A program made the translations under genes and the position numbers. Of a DNA stretch of 50,462 bases, positions 41,760 through 50,071 are shown in pieces (position 1 is the stretch's first letter; every line of letters begins with the position of its first letter). This DNA comes from a virus, in the IMG/VR virus record IMGVR_UViG_3300035670_000309, positions 1-50,462 of that record, one strand, 5' to 3'. Below the pieces are notes generated by a model. That model had not been told where the DNA came from. It did not search any database and was given only the letters and a program-made list of their open reading frames with translations.

Positions 41760-42376
41760 GATCTAACCTCGATTTGAACGTAGACATTTGCCGGAACGAT
41801 TCTAGCCATGATGCACTCTATTTTGCTGGTGTCGATGCCGCGAATCAACTGTTGCGGCAATTGATATGGCAACTTTGCGCCGCCGCGCTCCACTTCAACA
41901 ACGATGATAAACCGCTTTCCGGGAGCGGAAATTAGGTGCTGCGGCAACCGATAAGGCAGCGTGTAATAAGGTTGGCCCGGATACAGCGTGATCGCCTGCC
42001 CGTCGAGTTGCGAATTAACGAAATCCTGCATTTCTTGGAGCGTAACAATTGGGGATTTTCGCAACCGCGAAATAACAGCCGCCCGACGCTGCGCCAGATC
42101 CGGCAAAACTCCGATGCAATTATCCGGCAGCCCGACAGATGTTTCCCACTCAGTAATCAGATCTGACGTTGTGTTCGCGTTGAACTCACGCGCTGCGTAT
42201 TCGATTTCCTGCTCTAGAGCGTTAAACGGAACGGCCATCCCGGCCAGAAGGCCCCGAATATTCGATCCCTCGCTGTACTTACGCATCCACGCGACACCAT
42301 CAGGCGCATGAGCTGCAAGCTCATCCGTTGATTGCTCCAGCGTTCCCGCGTCAAATAGGGTTAGGCGAACGGTCAT
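41756..42376 (-). CDS. Baseplate protein, Mu gp48/DUF2313 (YmfQ) type
   Basis: A 206-residue protein: DGVAWMRKYSEGSNIRGLLA, GMAVPFNALEQEIEYAAREF, SDLITEWETSVGLPDNCIGV and RRAAVISRLRKSPIVTLQEM match the Mu gp48/YmfQ family that links wedge to fibre. The extra C-terminal part has the repeated YQLPQQL/YRLPQHL motif, unusual and perhaps lineage-specific. Overlaps of 4 bases on both sides. Confidence 0.85.
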   Translation of the reverse strand: MTVRLTLFDAGTLEQSTDELAAHAPDGVAWMRKYSEGSNIRGLLAGMAVPFNALEQEIEYAAREFNANTTSDLITEWETSVGLPDNCIGVLPDLAQRRAAVISRLRKSPIVTLQEMQDFVNSQLDGQAITLYPGQPYYTLPYRLPQHLISAPGKRFIIVVEVERGGAKLPYQLPQQLIRGIDTSKIECIMARIVPANVYVQIEVRS

Positions 42377-43719
42377 GGGTAAGTCGCACCCCCGAACACT
42401 GCAATCTGCCCCGCGCTCACGGTCACGTCAGCGGTCGGAGACGAAAGCGAAAAGGAAACCAAGGCCGCGCCCGTCGTCGTGTCCACCGTGTTCTGGATCG
42501 CTCCAAGATAAGCGGCCTCCCGCAAAGTCTCTTCGAAATCAACCGTATCCTCAAAAAACGCCTGAAGCTGCGCCGTAATCGCGCTGCGCATGGTCGTGGT
42601 GTCGGGGACGATTGACGAAAAAACGAACGGAACTGACACGGGCACGGGAGCGAAAACGAAAACATCCCCCTCCCATGTGTTGGCCGGAAGCCGACCGTTC
42701 GCAAGAATCGCGGCTTTCGTGTTGCTCAGGACCGTTTGCGTCGGGATCGGGTTTGCGTCATTATCCCGCAGGATGTAAACGACCGTTTGCCCAGGAACCG
42801 GAATCATGCCCGGACCCGGAGATCCGCACACAGAAAGCGACGGCGTGACCACAAAGGCCCGTGTGTTCCCCGCTACGCCAAGCGCCGCCAGTTTGACCTG
42901 ATCGGACGTAAACACGCCTTCCTGAATCGACCGAGACAGCAGGATCCGCGCCCGGTAATCCTCATCGCTCTCAACGGCAGCCCCCCCGGAGATTCCATCG
43001 ATCCCAGCCGTTGCCGACGAATTGACCCCAGCCGGTGCAGCGGTGAACGCAAAAACACCTCCTGCCGGTGCGTTCGCGGCCTGCCCTGTCGAAGTGCTTT
43101 CAATTTGCACAGGGGCATAGGTCGCTGAATAGCCGATGGTTCCCGTTGCCGGGCTGACCGGAGAGCCTGAAACCGTGTATTGAAACTGGTTACGGGCTGT
43201 CACGACAATTTCAAACGTACCGTTATACTCGGTCTGCGTCGCGCCGGAGATGGTGACAGACAGCCCAGACGAAAGCGAATGATCGGATGGCGTGGTCGCA
43301 ATGGCGGTTGTGCCGGTGCGTGTCAACGAGCTAATGGACTGAGACACAACAGAAATAACCGCGACGGCGGTGGTCTGGTAGATCACGCCCGAGCGTGAAA
43401 GCTGCGTCCCTGACGGAATAACGCTCCCGTTCGTTCCGGTCGCTGCCACAACTCCGATAGCAGGTGACGCGGCCTTGCGCGGCAGGGTTTCGTAGCCGCC
43501 CCAAAGGTCGAGAAATTCGCCCTCCGCGGTCTGCGGGAAATACTGCTTCGCCAGATCGCGAATAATCAGAAGGCCGGTCTGTGTCTGAAGTGCCGTTGTA
43601 TCAAGCAGCGCCTTAGCAAAAGACCCCTGAATAGTCGGGTCAACAGACGGCAATTGCCGCCGCAACTCAGCCTGAGCCTGCGCTGACAGATCGTTAAGCG
43701 TCGGAAATGTCAGCGGCAT
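42373..43719 (-). CDS. Baseplate J-like wedge protein (Mu gp47)
   Basis: A 448-residue protein: LNDLSAQAQAELRRQLPSVD, DLAKQYFPQTAEGEFLDLWG, VIPSGTQLSRSGVIYQTTA, then GIDGISGGAAVESDEDYRAR and VVYILRDNDANPIPTQTVLS. This is the Baseplate_J family forming the wedge core. Residues about 130-185 are an inserted beta domain (DHSLSSGLSVTISGATQTEY, NGTFEIVVTARNQFQYTV) similar to inserts in the tail completion-like protein at 1556-2644. Confidence 0.92.
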   Translation of the reverse strand: MPLTFPTLNDLSAQAQAELRRQLPSVDPTIQGSFAKALLDTTALQTQTGLLIIRDLAKQYFPQTAEGEFLDLWGGYETLPRKAASPAIGVVAATGTNGSVIPSGTQLSRSGVIYQTTAVAVISVVSQSISSLTRTGTTAIATTPSDHSLSSGLSVTISGATQTEYNGTFEIVVTARNQFQYTVSGSPVSPATGTIGYSATYAPVQIESTSTGQAANAPAGGVFAFTAAPAGVNSSATAGIDGISGGAAVESDEDYRARILLSRSIQEGVFTSDQVKLAALGVAGNTRAFVVTPSLSVCGSPGPGMIPVPGQTVVYILRDNDANPIPTQTVLSNTKAAILANGRLPANTWEGDVFVFAPVPVSVPFVFSSIVPDTTTMRSAITAQLQAFFEDTVDFEETLREAAYLGAIQNTVDTTTGAALVSFSLSSPTADVTVSAGQIAVFGGATYP

Positions 43720-44155
43720 TGGTCAGGCTCCAAAGTCTGGCGAACTGCTGAATATTACCATTGTTCTGTGTAATTTGAACGGTAATTTGAATTGTCTTGG
43801 AATTGTACTGTACGGCGGTCGCCTCAACAGAACGAGCCGCGCCGCTTTCGATCATCCAAGACAAGGCTGCTTCGGCGTCAAGCTCAATGCGTCGGCGGAT
43901 TTCATCGGTAATTCTGGCCTGCGCATAGGTCCAAAGCAGACTATCAGCCACGGCCTGCGGGTTAATGACGTTGCCCGGCCAGCCGCGCCGCCGCTGCGGG
44001 ATCGGGTTGCGTGACGCTGGGGCGCGGCCATCCGTGAACAGGCTTTTGGTCACGGCGGTTTCGAACCCATCCACAACCCCGAACTGGTCGCCGTCGATCA
44101 CCAGATCATAGCCGCCGCCAGCGTCCAGCGTAAGCGCAAGATCCTGAGCCATCAA
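43694..44155 (-). CDS. Baseplate protein gp46/gp25-like
   Basis: A 153-residue protein: DQFGVVDGFETAVTKSLFTD, RRGWPGNVINPQAVADSLLW, then ARITDEIRRRIELDAEAALS and a C-terminal strand TIQITVQITQNNGN. It matches Mu gp46, the short wedge protein related to T4 gp25. Starts with ATGATG, overlapping the spike gene by 4 bases; its end overlaps the J-like gene by 26 bases. Confidence 0.88.
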   Translation of the reverse strand: MMAQDLALTLDAGGGYDLVIDGDQFGVVDGFETAVTKSLFTDGRAPASRNPIPQRRRGWPGNVINPQAVADSLLWTYAQARITDEIRRRIELDAEAALSWMIESGAARSVEATAVQYNSKTIQITVQITQNNGNIQQFARLWSLTNAADISDA

Positions 44156-44736
44156 ACCGGGCCTCCCGTGTTTCCGCCGCCCGGAGTGACGCCGGAATGC
44201 AAGTGCGAATTAAGGCTGATGCCGGACGCAACAACATCCGCAGGCGTTGTAACGTTCCCGGTGGTCGTGATGTCGCCGGAGAACGAAGCCGCGCCGCCGC
44301 CTGTTTGCGTGAGAGTCCCGGCAATCGTCACGTTTCCATTAAACGTGATCGATGGACAGTTAACCGTGGTCGTCGCGCTGGCATTGACCGTGACGTTAGT
44401 TGCCTTGGTGATGATCACATCGTTTTCAGATGAAACCTCAATCGTTCCATCATCGCGCCAAAGAACCCACGACCGGGTTTTGTAGTTTCCAATCGCAACC
44501 TCCCACGTTTTCAGCGCCGTTAGCGGTCTGCTCTTCGGATCGTCGGCAATGCCGATCAGGTTACTGTCAAGGCCCATCTGCTGATATACGGGCACAAACG
44601 AACCAACCGGCGGGTTGTGCATCAGACCGTAAGGCGCATGCAGCACGGTTTTAGCATCGGTTCGGCCCTGCATTTTGACCACGCCGCGCCGCATTCCGCC
44701 ACTGTCGTCCGATGATGTAAGTGTGCCTACCTTCAT
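44152..44736 (-). CDS. Baseplate spike, Mu gp45/gpV type
   Basis: A 194-residue protein. The N-terminal OB-like domain (RRGVVKMQGRTDAKTVLHAP, YGLMHNPPVGSFVPVYQQ) and a beta-helical needle with repeating strands (DVIITKATNVTVNASATTTV, VTIAGTLTQTGGGAASFSGD) end in NSHLHSGVTPGG. The H-x-H of SHLHSG matches the metal-binding tip of such spikes. It pierces the outer membrane. Gene order hub, spike, gp46, J is as in Mu. Confidence 0.9.
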   Translation of the reverse strand: MKVGTLTSSDDSGGMRRGVVKMQGRTDAKTVLHAPYGLMHNPPVGSFVPVYQQMGLDSNLIGIADDPKSRPLTALKTWEVAIGNYKTRSWVLWRDDGTIEVSSENDVIITKATNVTVNASATTTVNCPSITFNGNVTIAGTLTQTGGGAASFSGDITTTGNVTTPADVVASGISLNSHLHSGVTPGGGNTGGPV

Positions 44737-44742
44737 TTCACA

Positions 44743-45855
44743 TCATCCCGAAGTAAATTCCGTTCCAATCATAGCCCGCATACGTGTTTTTGTCGAGGCC
44801 ACGCCCTGCACATTGTAGGCGTCAGGCGGGCAGAGCGTGAGTTTGCAAGACGTTCCGCCGCTGTTGTCCTGCGACACGTTTACGGACCGGATCAGCAGCG
44901 TTCCGGCCACGCCTGCGAACTCATCAGACACGCGCACAAGCTGCCCGATGTCCCAAAGGCTGCCGTTGCGCTGCATCACGTCAGGGATCGTTACGCAATA
45001 TTCAGTGGATCGCGCACGGCGCAAGTTGGCTTCTTCATTGGCCTGCCCGCCGCACTGTCCGTCATCGCTACTCTCTTTGGCCTGCACCTCAAGATAGCGG
45101 CTCGTCCTGATCTCTGGATCGGTCAGCGTTCCGCTGCGGTCGGTGCCTTCGCCGTAATCGTCTGAGTCGTCGGAAAAATTATCCTGCGATGTGACTTTGT
45201 ACGTGTGAAAACGGTCCTGCCATGATTGAGAGATAGACCAATTCGTGACGTTGTTGTTGCGACCGTTCCGCATGTTTTGAATGGGATCGTGCGCCCGGTC
45301 AGATCCGGGCCGGTAAATCACGAGCTTCCCATCGCCGGACGGGATCAAATAAACCTGAGCCTTTCGCGCAAAACTATTCAGCAACTCCATGCACTTACGG
45401 CCAGAATTTGAACCAGCGCGCCCAGTCTTATCCTCGGCAGGGTTTTTCGCTGATGCGCCTCCTGACTTATCAACCACAGGAATTGACGCACCGAGCGCCG
45501 AAATCACGCGCTGGCATAGGCTGGCTAGGCTCACGTCTCCGTCGATGTCCTTGACGCTATCAGGAACGCTGCTGTCGATCAGGTCACAGATATTGTCACG
45601 GCCACGAACCTGCACCGATGATCCGCCATTGTCACCTGATGCGCTGATTTCATCCACGTATCCGAAGACTTTAGAGACGCCATTCACCAGCACTTGAACC
45701 GCGTCGCCAGCCTTGACAGGATACGCTTGCGGGAGCGTGTTCGTCGTTGAAAACGTAAAATCACCCGCGTTCGTGTCAATGGAGCGCGTGTAAGACAGAT
45801 TCTTCCACAGCGTATAGGGAAGGCCGTTAACTCGAAGCTCTATTTTCGTCGGCAT
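44743..45855 (-). CDS. Baseplate hub, Mu gpP/gp44 type
   Basis: A 370-residue protein: KIELRVNGLPYTLWKNLSYT, SIDTNAGDFTFSTTNTLPQA, GDAVQVLVNGVSKVFGYVDE and QVRGRDNICDLIDSSVPDS, then KAQVYLIPSGDGKLVIYRPG. This fits the Mu gpP (gp27-like) hub. The C-terminal part (WDIGQLVRVSDEFAGVAGTL, LLIRSVNVSQDN) is the usual last domain. It joins tube to spike. Confidence 0.9.
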   Translation of the reverse strand: MPTKIELRVNGLPYTLWKNLSYTRSIDTNAGDFTFSTTNTLPQAYPVKAGDAVQVLVNGVSKVFGYVDEISASGDNGGSSVQVRGRDNICDLIDSSVPDSVKDIDGDVSLASLCQRVISALGASIPVVDKSGGASAKNPAEDKTGRAGSNSGRKCMELLNSFARKAQVYLIPSGDGKLVIYRPGSDRAHDPIQNMRNGRNNNVTNWSISQSWQDRFHTYKVTSQDNFSDDSDDYGEGTDRSGTLTDPEIRTSRYLEVQAKESSDDGQCGGQANEEANLRRARSTEYCVTIPDVMQRNGSLWDIGQLVRVSDEFAGVAGTLLIRSVNVSQDNSGGTSCKLTLCPPDAYNVQGVASTKTRMRAMIGTEFTSG

Positions 45856-45858
45856 CGT

Positions 45859-47193
45859 TTACCCCCGCGTGAAAACAGATACGGTTCCGCTCAGGCCGTT
45901 CGACGGCAGCGCAGGGTTCAGGCCACGCACGCCTTCCGCCGCTTGCACCATGTCCGATGCGGTCCTGAACTGTTCCGCGTACAGACTATAGCTGGTCAGC
46001 AGGCTAGGAGTTGGCCGGTTAATCCCAATGGAATCAACACGATAAACGCTTGATCGCTTGCCATCCATCACGGCCAACGCGGCAAGGCGCACATCCTCAA
46101 CCGCCTGACGCACGACAGGATCGGCCTGCAAAACATCGGGGTTGCTAACGTCAATTCGCATGATTTGCTCATGTGCGTTCTCAAGTTGCGCTCGTGCTTG
46201 GATTAGCTCGTCCTCGGTCGCATAAGTGCGGGCTGCCCCGACTTCATAGGCCGAAACTAGCGCGGCGGTCCGGTTGGCGCGAACAACAGCCAGCCGGTTA
46301 AGGTTGCGCTGGTCGCGTTCGTAAGTGGTCGCAGGCCACAGCGGGACTGTGTAAGACTGCCCGATTGTCGGAGACGACGACCGCGATGCGCGCGCAATGT
46401 CCGAAAGCTGAAGGATAAGTCCCGCTCCAAACGCGGTTAGCCCGATCAGCCGCGAAAAGGCCGGGGCAAGCTGAACGCCAGCATTGCCGACCCAAAGCCC
46501 TTCGGCTAGAGCGGTCCAGACGCCGGTTTCACCGAGGATCGAAAGGGCGAACGCTCCCGGATCACGAATCAGCGCATTGACGTTTCGGTAAACGTTTTGC
46601 GCGGCAGTCGTAACCGCCACAATTTGAGATACCGGGATGGAGTCAACCAGCCCGTTCACAGCCTCGGCCACACCTGCCAGACCGTCAAAACTGAAAACGT
46701 TAGCGTTGGCTGCCGTCTGAGGCGCCATCGAATAGGCGGAAAAACGATCCGCCAAAGCCTCGCGGGCGGTAAAGCCACGATCATAGACCGTTTGTTCATC
46801 GATTTCCGCAAGCGAAGGCCCGGCCAGAGTGCGGCCACGAGTGAACCGCAGCGAATAGGTGACTTCACCGAGGCCGGTCTGCGCCACGGACCTGCTGTAC
46901 TGCATCGCGTAAACTTCGACGCGGCCCACAGACGGAAGGAAAAGCTCACCCGGCCCTTCTTCATTAAGGACCGCCTCGAATCCACGGCTGTTCTGATACC
47001 AGTTTTCGCCAAAGATAAAGCCGTCAACCTCAAATTCAGAGGGTATTGACCCCAGATCTTCGGCGTAGCGCTCCCCCGAGTTGACGAAATCGTGCAGGAC
47101 GACGCGCCGCCCCAGAGATGGAACATTTTCCGAGCGAACCCAAAACGGATAGCCCTTGAAGGATGCCGGAACAACTTTGTCAAGGATCGCCAT
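45859..47193 (-). CDS. Mu gpN-like baseplate/DNA circularisation-type protein
   Basis: A 444-residue protein. The N-terminal 130 residues (PASFKGYPFWVRSENVPSLG, RRVVLHDFVNSGERYAEDLG, FIFGENWYQNSRGFEAVLNE, GEVTYSLRFTRGRTLAGPS) are the DNA_circ_N domain, which despite its name belongs to a tail/baseplate protein. The C-terminal 300 residues are helical (TTYERDQRNLNRLAVVRANR). It lies between tape measure and hub as in Mu. Confidence 0.9.
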   Translation of the reverse strand: MAILDKVVPASFKGYPFWVRSENVPSLGRRVVLHDFVNSGERYAEDLGSIPSEFEVDGFIFGENWYQNSRGFEAVLNEEGPGELFLPSVGRVEVYAMQYSRSVAQTGLGEVTYSLRFTRGRTLAGPSLAEIDEQTVYDRGFTAREALADRFSAYSMAPQTAANANVFSFDGLAGVAEAVNGLVDSIPVSQIVAVTTAAQNVYRNVNALIRDPGAFALSILGETGVWTALAEGLWVGNAGVQLAPAFSRLIGLTAFGAGLILQLSDIARASRSSSPTIGQSYTVPLWPATTYERDQRNLNRLAVVRANRTAALVSAYEVGAARTYATEDELIQARAQLENAHEQIMRIDVSNPDVLQADPVVRQAVEDVRLAALAVMDGKRSSVYRVDSIGINRPTPSLLTSYSLYAEQFRTASDMVQAAEGVRGLNPALPSNGLSGTVSVFTRG

Positions 47194-47196
47194 ATC

Positions 47197-48987
47197 TTAC
47201 CGCCCAGTGGGAGCGTTTGCCCCCGTCGCCAGAGGGGCCGCAGCAGGAGCAGACGAGACCTCAGCCGTAACCGTCGCAGACTCCATTCCCGCCTTGACCG
47301 CACCTTCAAGCCGTGCAAATTGCGCGTCGTCCAGCTTTGCAACGGCGGTTGCCTGCGCTTGCTTGGTCGCCACGTCAATAGTGGTCGGAGCAACAGCACC
47401 CATTGGAGCAGTCACGGCAGCCCAGGCCGATTGCGCATCCTCAACGGCGGCGAAAAATTGACTTTTGATCGCATCGGCTGCCCCGGAGAAGTCACCACTT
47501 GAGACGGCCTGAGCAGCGCCAATGACTGCGCGGAAACCGTCGAGAAGCACCTGCAACGGCAGCAAAGCCGCGACAAAGCCGCGCCCGATAGCATCGACCC
47601 AGTCAAAGTTGGCACCATCCGAGACGCCAAAAAGCTCAAGGATCTTTACCGTCAGCTTCCCGACTTCTTCCCAAGCAAGCTGAAGCTTGGCCCATAGCGC
47701 CTGCAAGTGCGCAACGACCGGGTGCCCGGCGGCCTCCCACTGAGGATAGAGTGCAATTGCGGTTGCGATGGCGGCGGCTAGAGCAATGATCGGCAGCGAG
47801 ATAGAGCCAACCACGACCGCCAGTACCCCGCCTACAACACCGACAACGGCCAGCAGAGCCATAAACGCCACAGATGCTTTAACGATCACCGGGTTGGCCT
47901 GCATGAATGCTCTGACAGACTGCATAACGCTTACTGTCAGCGGCCCGAAATCAGCGATGACCATTTTAATAGAGTCGCCAATAGTCACCATCATATCTTC
48001 AAAACCGGCTTTGACTCGCTCGATCACGTTTGATGCGCGGCCCAGCCGGTTCTGAAACTCTTTGTCGAGAGACGCAAGGGCATCAGAAGATGCTGATTTT
48101 TCGATCATCTTGTTAAGCTGGTCAGACTGTTCAACGGCCTTCAGAACGAATCGCCCGGCTTCAGACCCATAATCCTTAAAGATGGAGGCGGCTCGCTTCA
48201 CAGCGTCCATCTTCTTGTATTTTTCAAGCTCTGCCGCGATTGTCTTTTGCGGGTTTGCCAGTAGACCCGCCATCGTCTTCTTGTTCTGCATCATCTTCCC
48301 GAACATCATGTTCAGGCCAGATGCGGCCAATTCGGGCGATGTTTCGAGGGTATCAGCAAATGATGCAAGCCCGGCAACAAGGGTGTCCGGCATTTTAAGT
48401 GTAGCCATAGTACCTGACGTGCGCTGAATGATTTCAATCATACGTGCGCCATCAGATGTGAAGTTGTCGGCCAAAAAATTGACGCGTGCCATGAGCGTTG
48501 TTACTTGGTCAACTGAAATACCGAGTTTCGCATTGATTGACCCGATAGCCTCGCCTGCGGCCTGATCGCTCATCTCAAACGCTGTTGAGACTTTGGCGAC
48601 AGTCGTCGTAAACTTTTCAAGGTCGGCCCCGGCAAGGCCCATCTTGGAGCCTTCATAGGCGATTTGAGCAAGGCCGACAGCGGACTTACCCATCTCGATA
48701 GACATATCACGAAATTTTTGCTTGAATCCGTCGATAGTCTCGGCTGGAACGTTTTTAGCTAAGTCCTGCATGGCGTCATCAAGCGCAAGAGACTTTTTGG
48801 TAGCCTCTACCAGAAACGCGCCGACACCGAGGCCAGCGATACCGTTCATGGCGGTTTGCATCCGGTCCATGAGCGGAGGGATGGGCTGCGCCGCAGACCT
48901 AAAGCGGTCCGTTGCCGCCGCAATCTTTTGCAACGGCCCCGTATATTTATTGATGACCTGATAAATATACGAGACCGTGAAAGCCAT
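47197..48987 (-). CDS. Tail tape measure protein
   Basis: A 596-residue protein. The N-terminal half is the TP901-type tape-measure domain (DAMQDLAKNVPAETIDGFKQ, GLAQIAYEGSKMGLAGADLE, SDGARMIEIIQRTSGTMATL). Hydrophobic segments at about 370-420 (FMALLAVVGVVGGVLAVVVG) are followed by a C-terminal helix-rich part. It sets the tail length; at about 0.15 nm per residue a tail near 90 nm is expected. It follows the frameshifted chaperone by 2 bases. Confidence 0.93.
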   Translation of the reverse strand: MAFTVSYIYQVINKYTGPLQKIAAATDRFRSAAQPIPPLMDRMQTAMNGIAGLGVGAFLVEATKKSLALDDAMQDLAKNVPAETIDGFKQKFRDMSIEMGKSAVGLAQIAYEGSKMGLAGADLEKFTTTVAKVSTAFEMSDQAAGEAIGSINAKLGISVDQVTTLMARVNFLADNFTSDGARMIEIIQRTSGTMATLKMPDTLVAGLASFADTLETSPELAASGLNMMFGKMMQNKKTMAGLLANPQKTIAAELEKYKKMDAVKRAASIFKDYGSEAGRFVLKAVEQSDQLNKMIEKSASSDALASLDKEFQNRLGRASNVIERVKAGFEDMMVTIGDSIKMVIADFGPLTVSVMQSVRAFMQANPVIVKASVAFMALLAVVGVVGGVLAVVVGSISLPIIALAAAIATAIALYPQWEAAGHPVVAHLQALWAKLQLAWEEVGKLTVKILELFGVSDGANFDWVDAIGRGFVAALLPLQVLLDGFRAVIGAAQAVSSGDFSGAADAIKSQFFAAVEDAQSAWAAVTAPMGAVAPTTIDVATKQAQATAVAKLDDAQFARLEGAVKAGMESATVTAEVSSAPAAAPLATGANAPTGR

Positions 48988-48989
48988 TT

Positions 48990-49639
48990 TTACCTCTTCT
49001 TCACAGCGCGGTTTCGCTCTTCAGCAATCCGCTGCAACTCGTCAATTGTCAGGGAAAGCTCCCACGTTGACATAGATTTTACCTCTGTCAGTGAGAGCGC
49101 CCCTTCGGAGAGCATCACGACCCTTAGGCGCTGCCGGTGCCACTCTTCCGGACTTGCGATCGCTCCTGCATAAAATTTACATAGGCGGCAGCCATGTTGA
49201 GGTGATCTTCAGGGCTGATTTCATCAAGGATAGATGCAGTAAAGACTTGCTCGTTATTGATCTTCGCCGCTACATGCTTGTGAGTTGTGGTGACGAGCTT
49301 ATCAAAAGCAGCGATAAAGCCGTCTGTGTCAAAGCTATCAATCATCAGCAGCATTTCGCCAAGGTCAGACGAAACATCCGTCTCGGTCGCTTCATGAGGC
49401 TTTTTCAGCGTCGAATCAGCGATAGCGGCTTTAGCCCCGCCCATCTGATCGGCAAGCGCCATCAGTTTTGGGAAGGCCGCCATATAGATGTTTTTGAGCC
49501 GTAAAGCAGGCCCGACATGGGACCCCTGCGGCTCAAAAAACGTCACAAAAGTACCCGTCCGGGGCTGCCCCCCGAACGCATACTGGACCGGCCTCGTCAG
49601 TTGAAAATCAAACGTGCCGTCAATCAAGTTGGTGTTCAT
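48990..49639 (-). CDS. Tail assembly chaperone, -1 frameshift product (GpGT-like)
   Basis: Reading from ATG 49639 with a -1 slip on the heptamer at 49178-49172 gives a 216-residue fusion: 156 residues in frame 0, then FYAGAIASPEEWHRQRLRVV and LSEGALSLTEVKSMSTWELS in the -1 frame to TAA 48992-48990. The -1 extension has the acidic/W-E-L-S-L-T-I-D-E-L-Q pattern usual for the T domain that binds the tape measure. The stop is 2 bases before the tape measure gene. Strong case for programmed frameshifting. Confidence 0.85.
49124..49639 (-). CDS. Tail assembly chaperone, frame-0 product (GpG-like)
   Basis: A 171-residue protein: MNTNLIDGTFDFQLTRPVQY, FVTFFEPQGSHVGPALRLKN, then LGEMLLMIDSFDTDGFIAAF and a C-terminal EISPEDHLNMAAAYVNFMQE. 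It is the short form made when no shift occurs. GpG-like proteins coat the tape measure during tail building and leave the virion. It lies between tube and tape measure, as expected. Confidence 0.85.
   Translation of the reverse strand: MNTNLIDGTFDFQLTRPVQYAFGGQPRTGTFVTFFEPQGSHVGPALRLKNIYMAAFPKLMALADQMGGAKAAIADSTLKKPHEATETDVSSDLGEMLLMIDSFDTDGFIAAFDKLVTTTHKHVAAKINNEQVFTASILDEISPEDHLNMAAAYVNFMQERSQVRKSGTGSA
49172..49178 (-). promoter_or_regulatory. -1 ribosomal frameshift heptamer
   Basis: On the minus strand the heptamer is A AAT TTT, read in frame 0 as AAT TTT (Asn-Phe), so both tRNAs can re-pair on AAA TTT after slipping back one base. The -1 frame is open for 60 codons after it. No stimulating hairpin was worked out; GC-rich sequence lies downstream. 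Confidence 0.85.
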
Positions 49640-49660
49640 CAGTCCTGCCTTTCTGATGTG

Positions 49661-50059
49661 TTACGCGCCGGTCATCGGATCGCCTGACCACTCCAGCGAC
49701 ACGGTACCATCTGCCGAAATGGTGCGTTCAACGGCGTTCATCAGCGACATGCCCGGGAAGTTCCGAGTCACCGGAGAGCCGTTCACGGTCGCGACGAAGG
49801 AAATAAAGTTTCCGCCGACAGACTGCTTCCACTCGGCAATCTGGCCGTCAAGCTCTGTGGTGTTGTAAAGCTCGAAAGACACTTTCGAAATGCGGGTTTC
49901 AGCATTGATCGTGTGCACAGAAACAGCGCGGTTCCCGGCCATCGCAGACCGAACATTAACCTCTCCCTCCCCTGCGTCGTAGGTCAGAGAGTTGGGAACG
50001 ATAGCCAGCGCTACGTTGTTAATCGTAACCGAGGCAACCGAAAGAGCGATTGAAGCCAT
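49661..50059 (-). CDS. Tail tube protein
   Basis: A 132-residue beta-rich protein: VTINNVALAIVPNSLTYDAG, RAVSVHTINAETRISKVSFE, FISFVATVNGSPVTRNFPG and a C-terminal VSLEWSGDPMTGA. Size, beta pattern and position (after the sheath, before the chaperone) are those of myovirus tube proteins. It polymerises into the inner tube through which DNA passes. The subfamily is not certain. Confidence 0.85.
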   Translation of the reverse strand: MASIALSVASVTINNVALAIVPNSLTYDAGEGEVNVRSAMAGNRAVSVHTINAETRISKVSFELYNTTELDGQIAEWKQSVGGNFISFVATVNGSPVTRNFPGMSLMNAVERTISADGTVSLEWSGDPMTGA

Positions 50060-50071
50060 ATCCGGCCCTCC

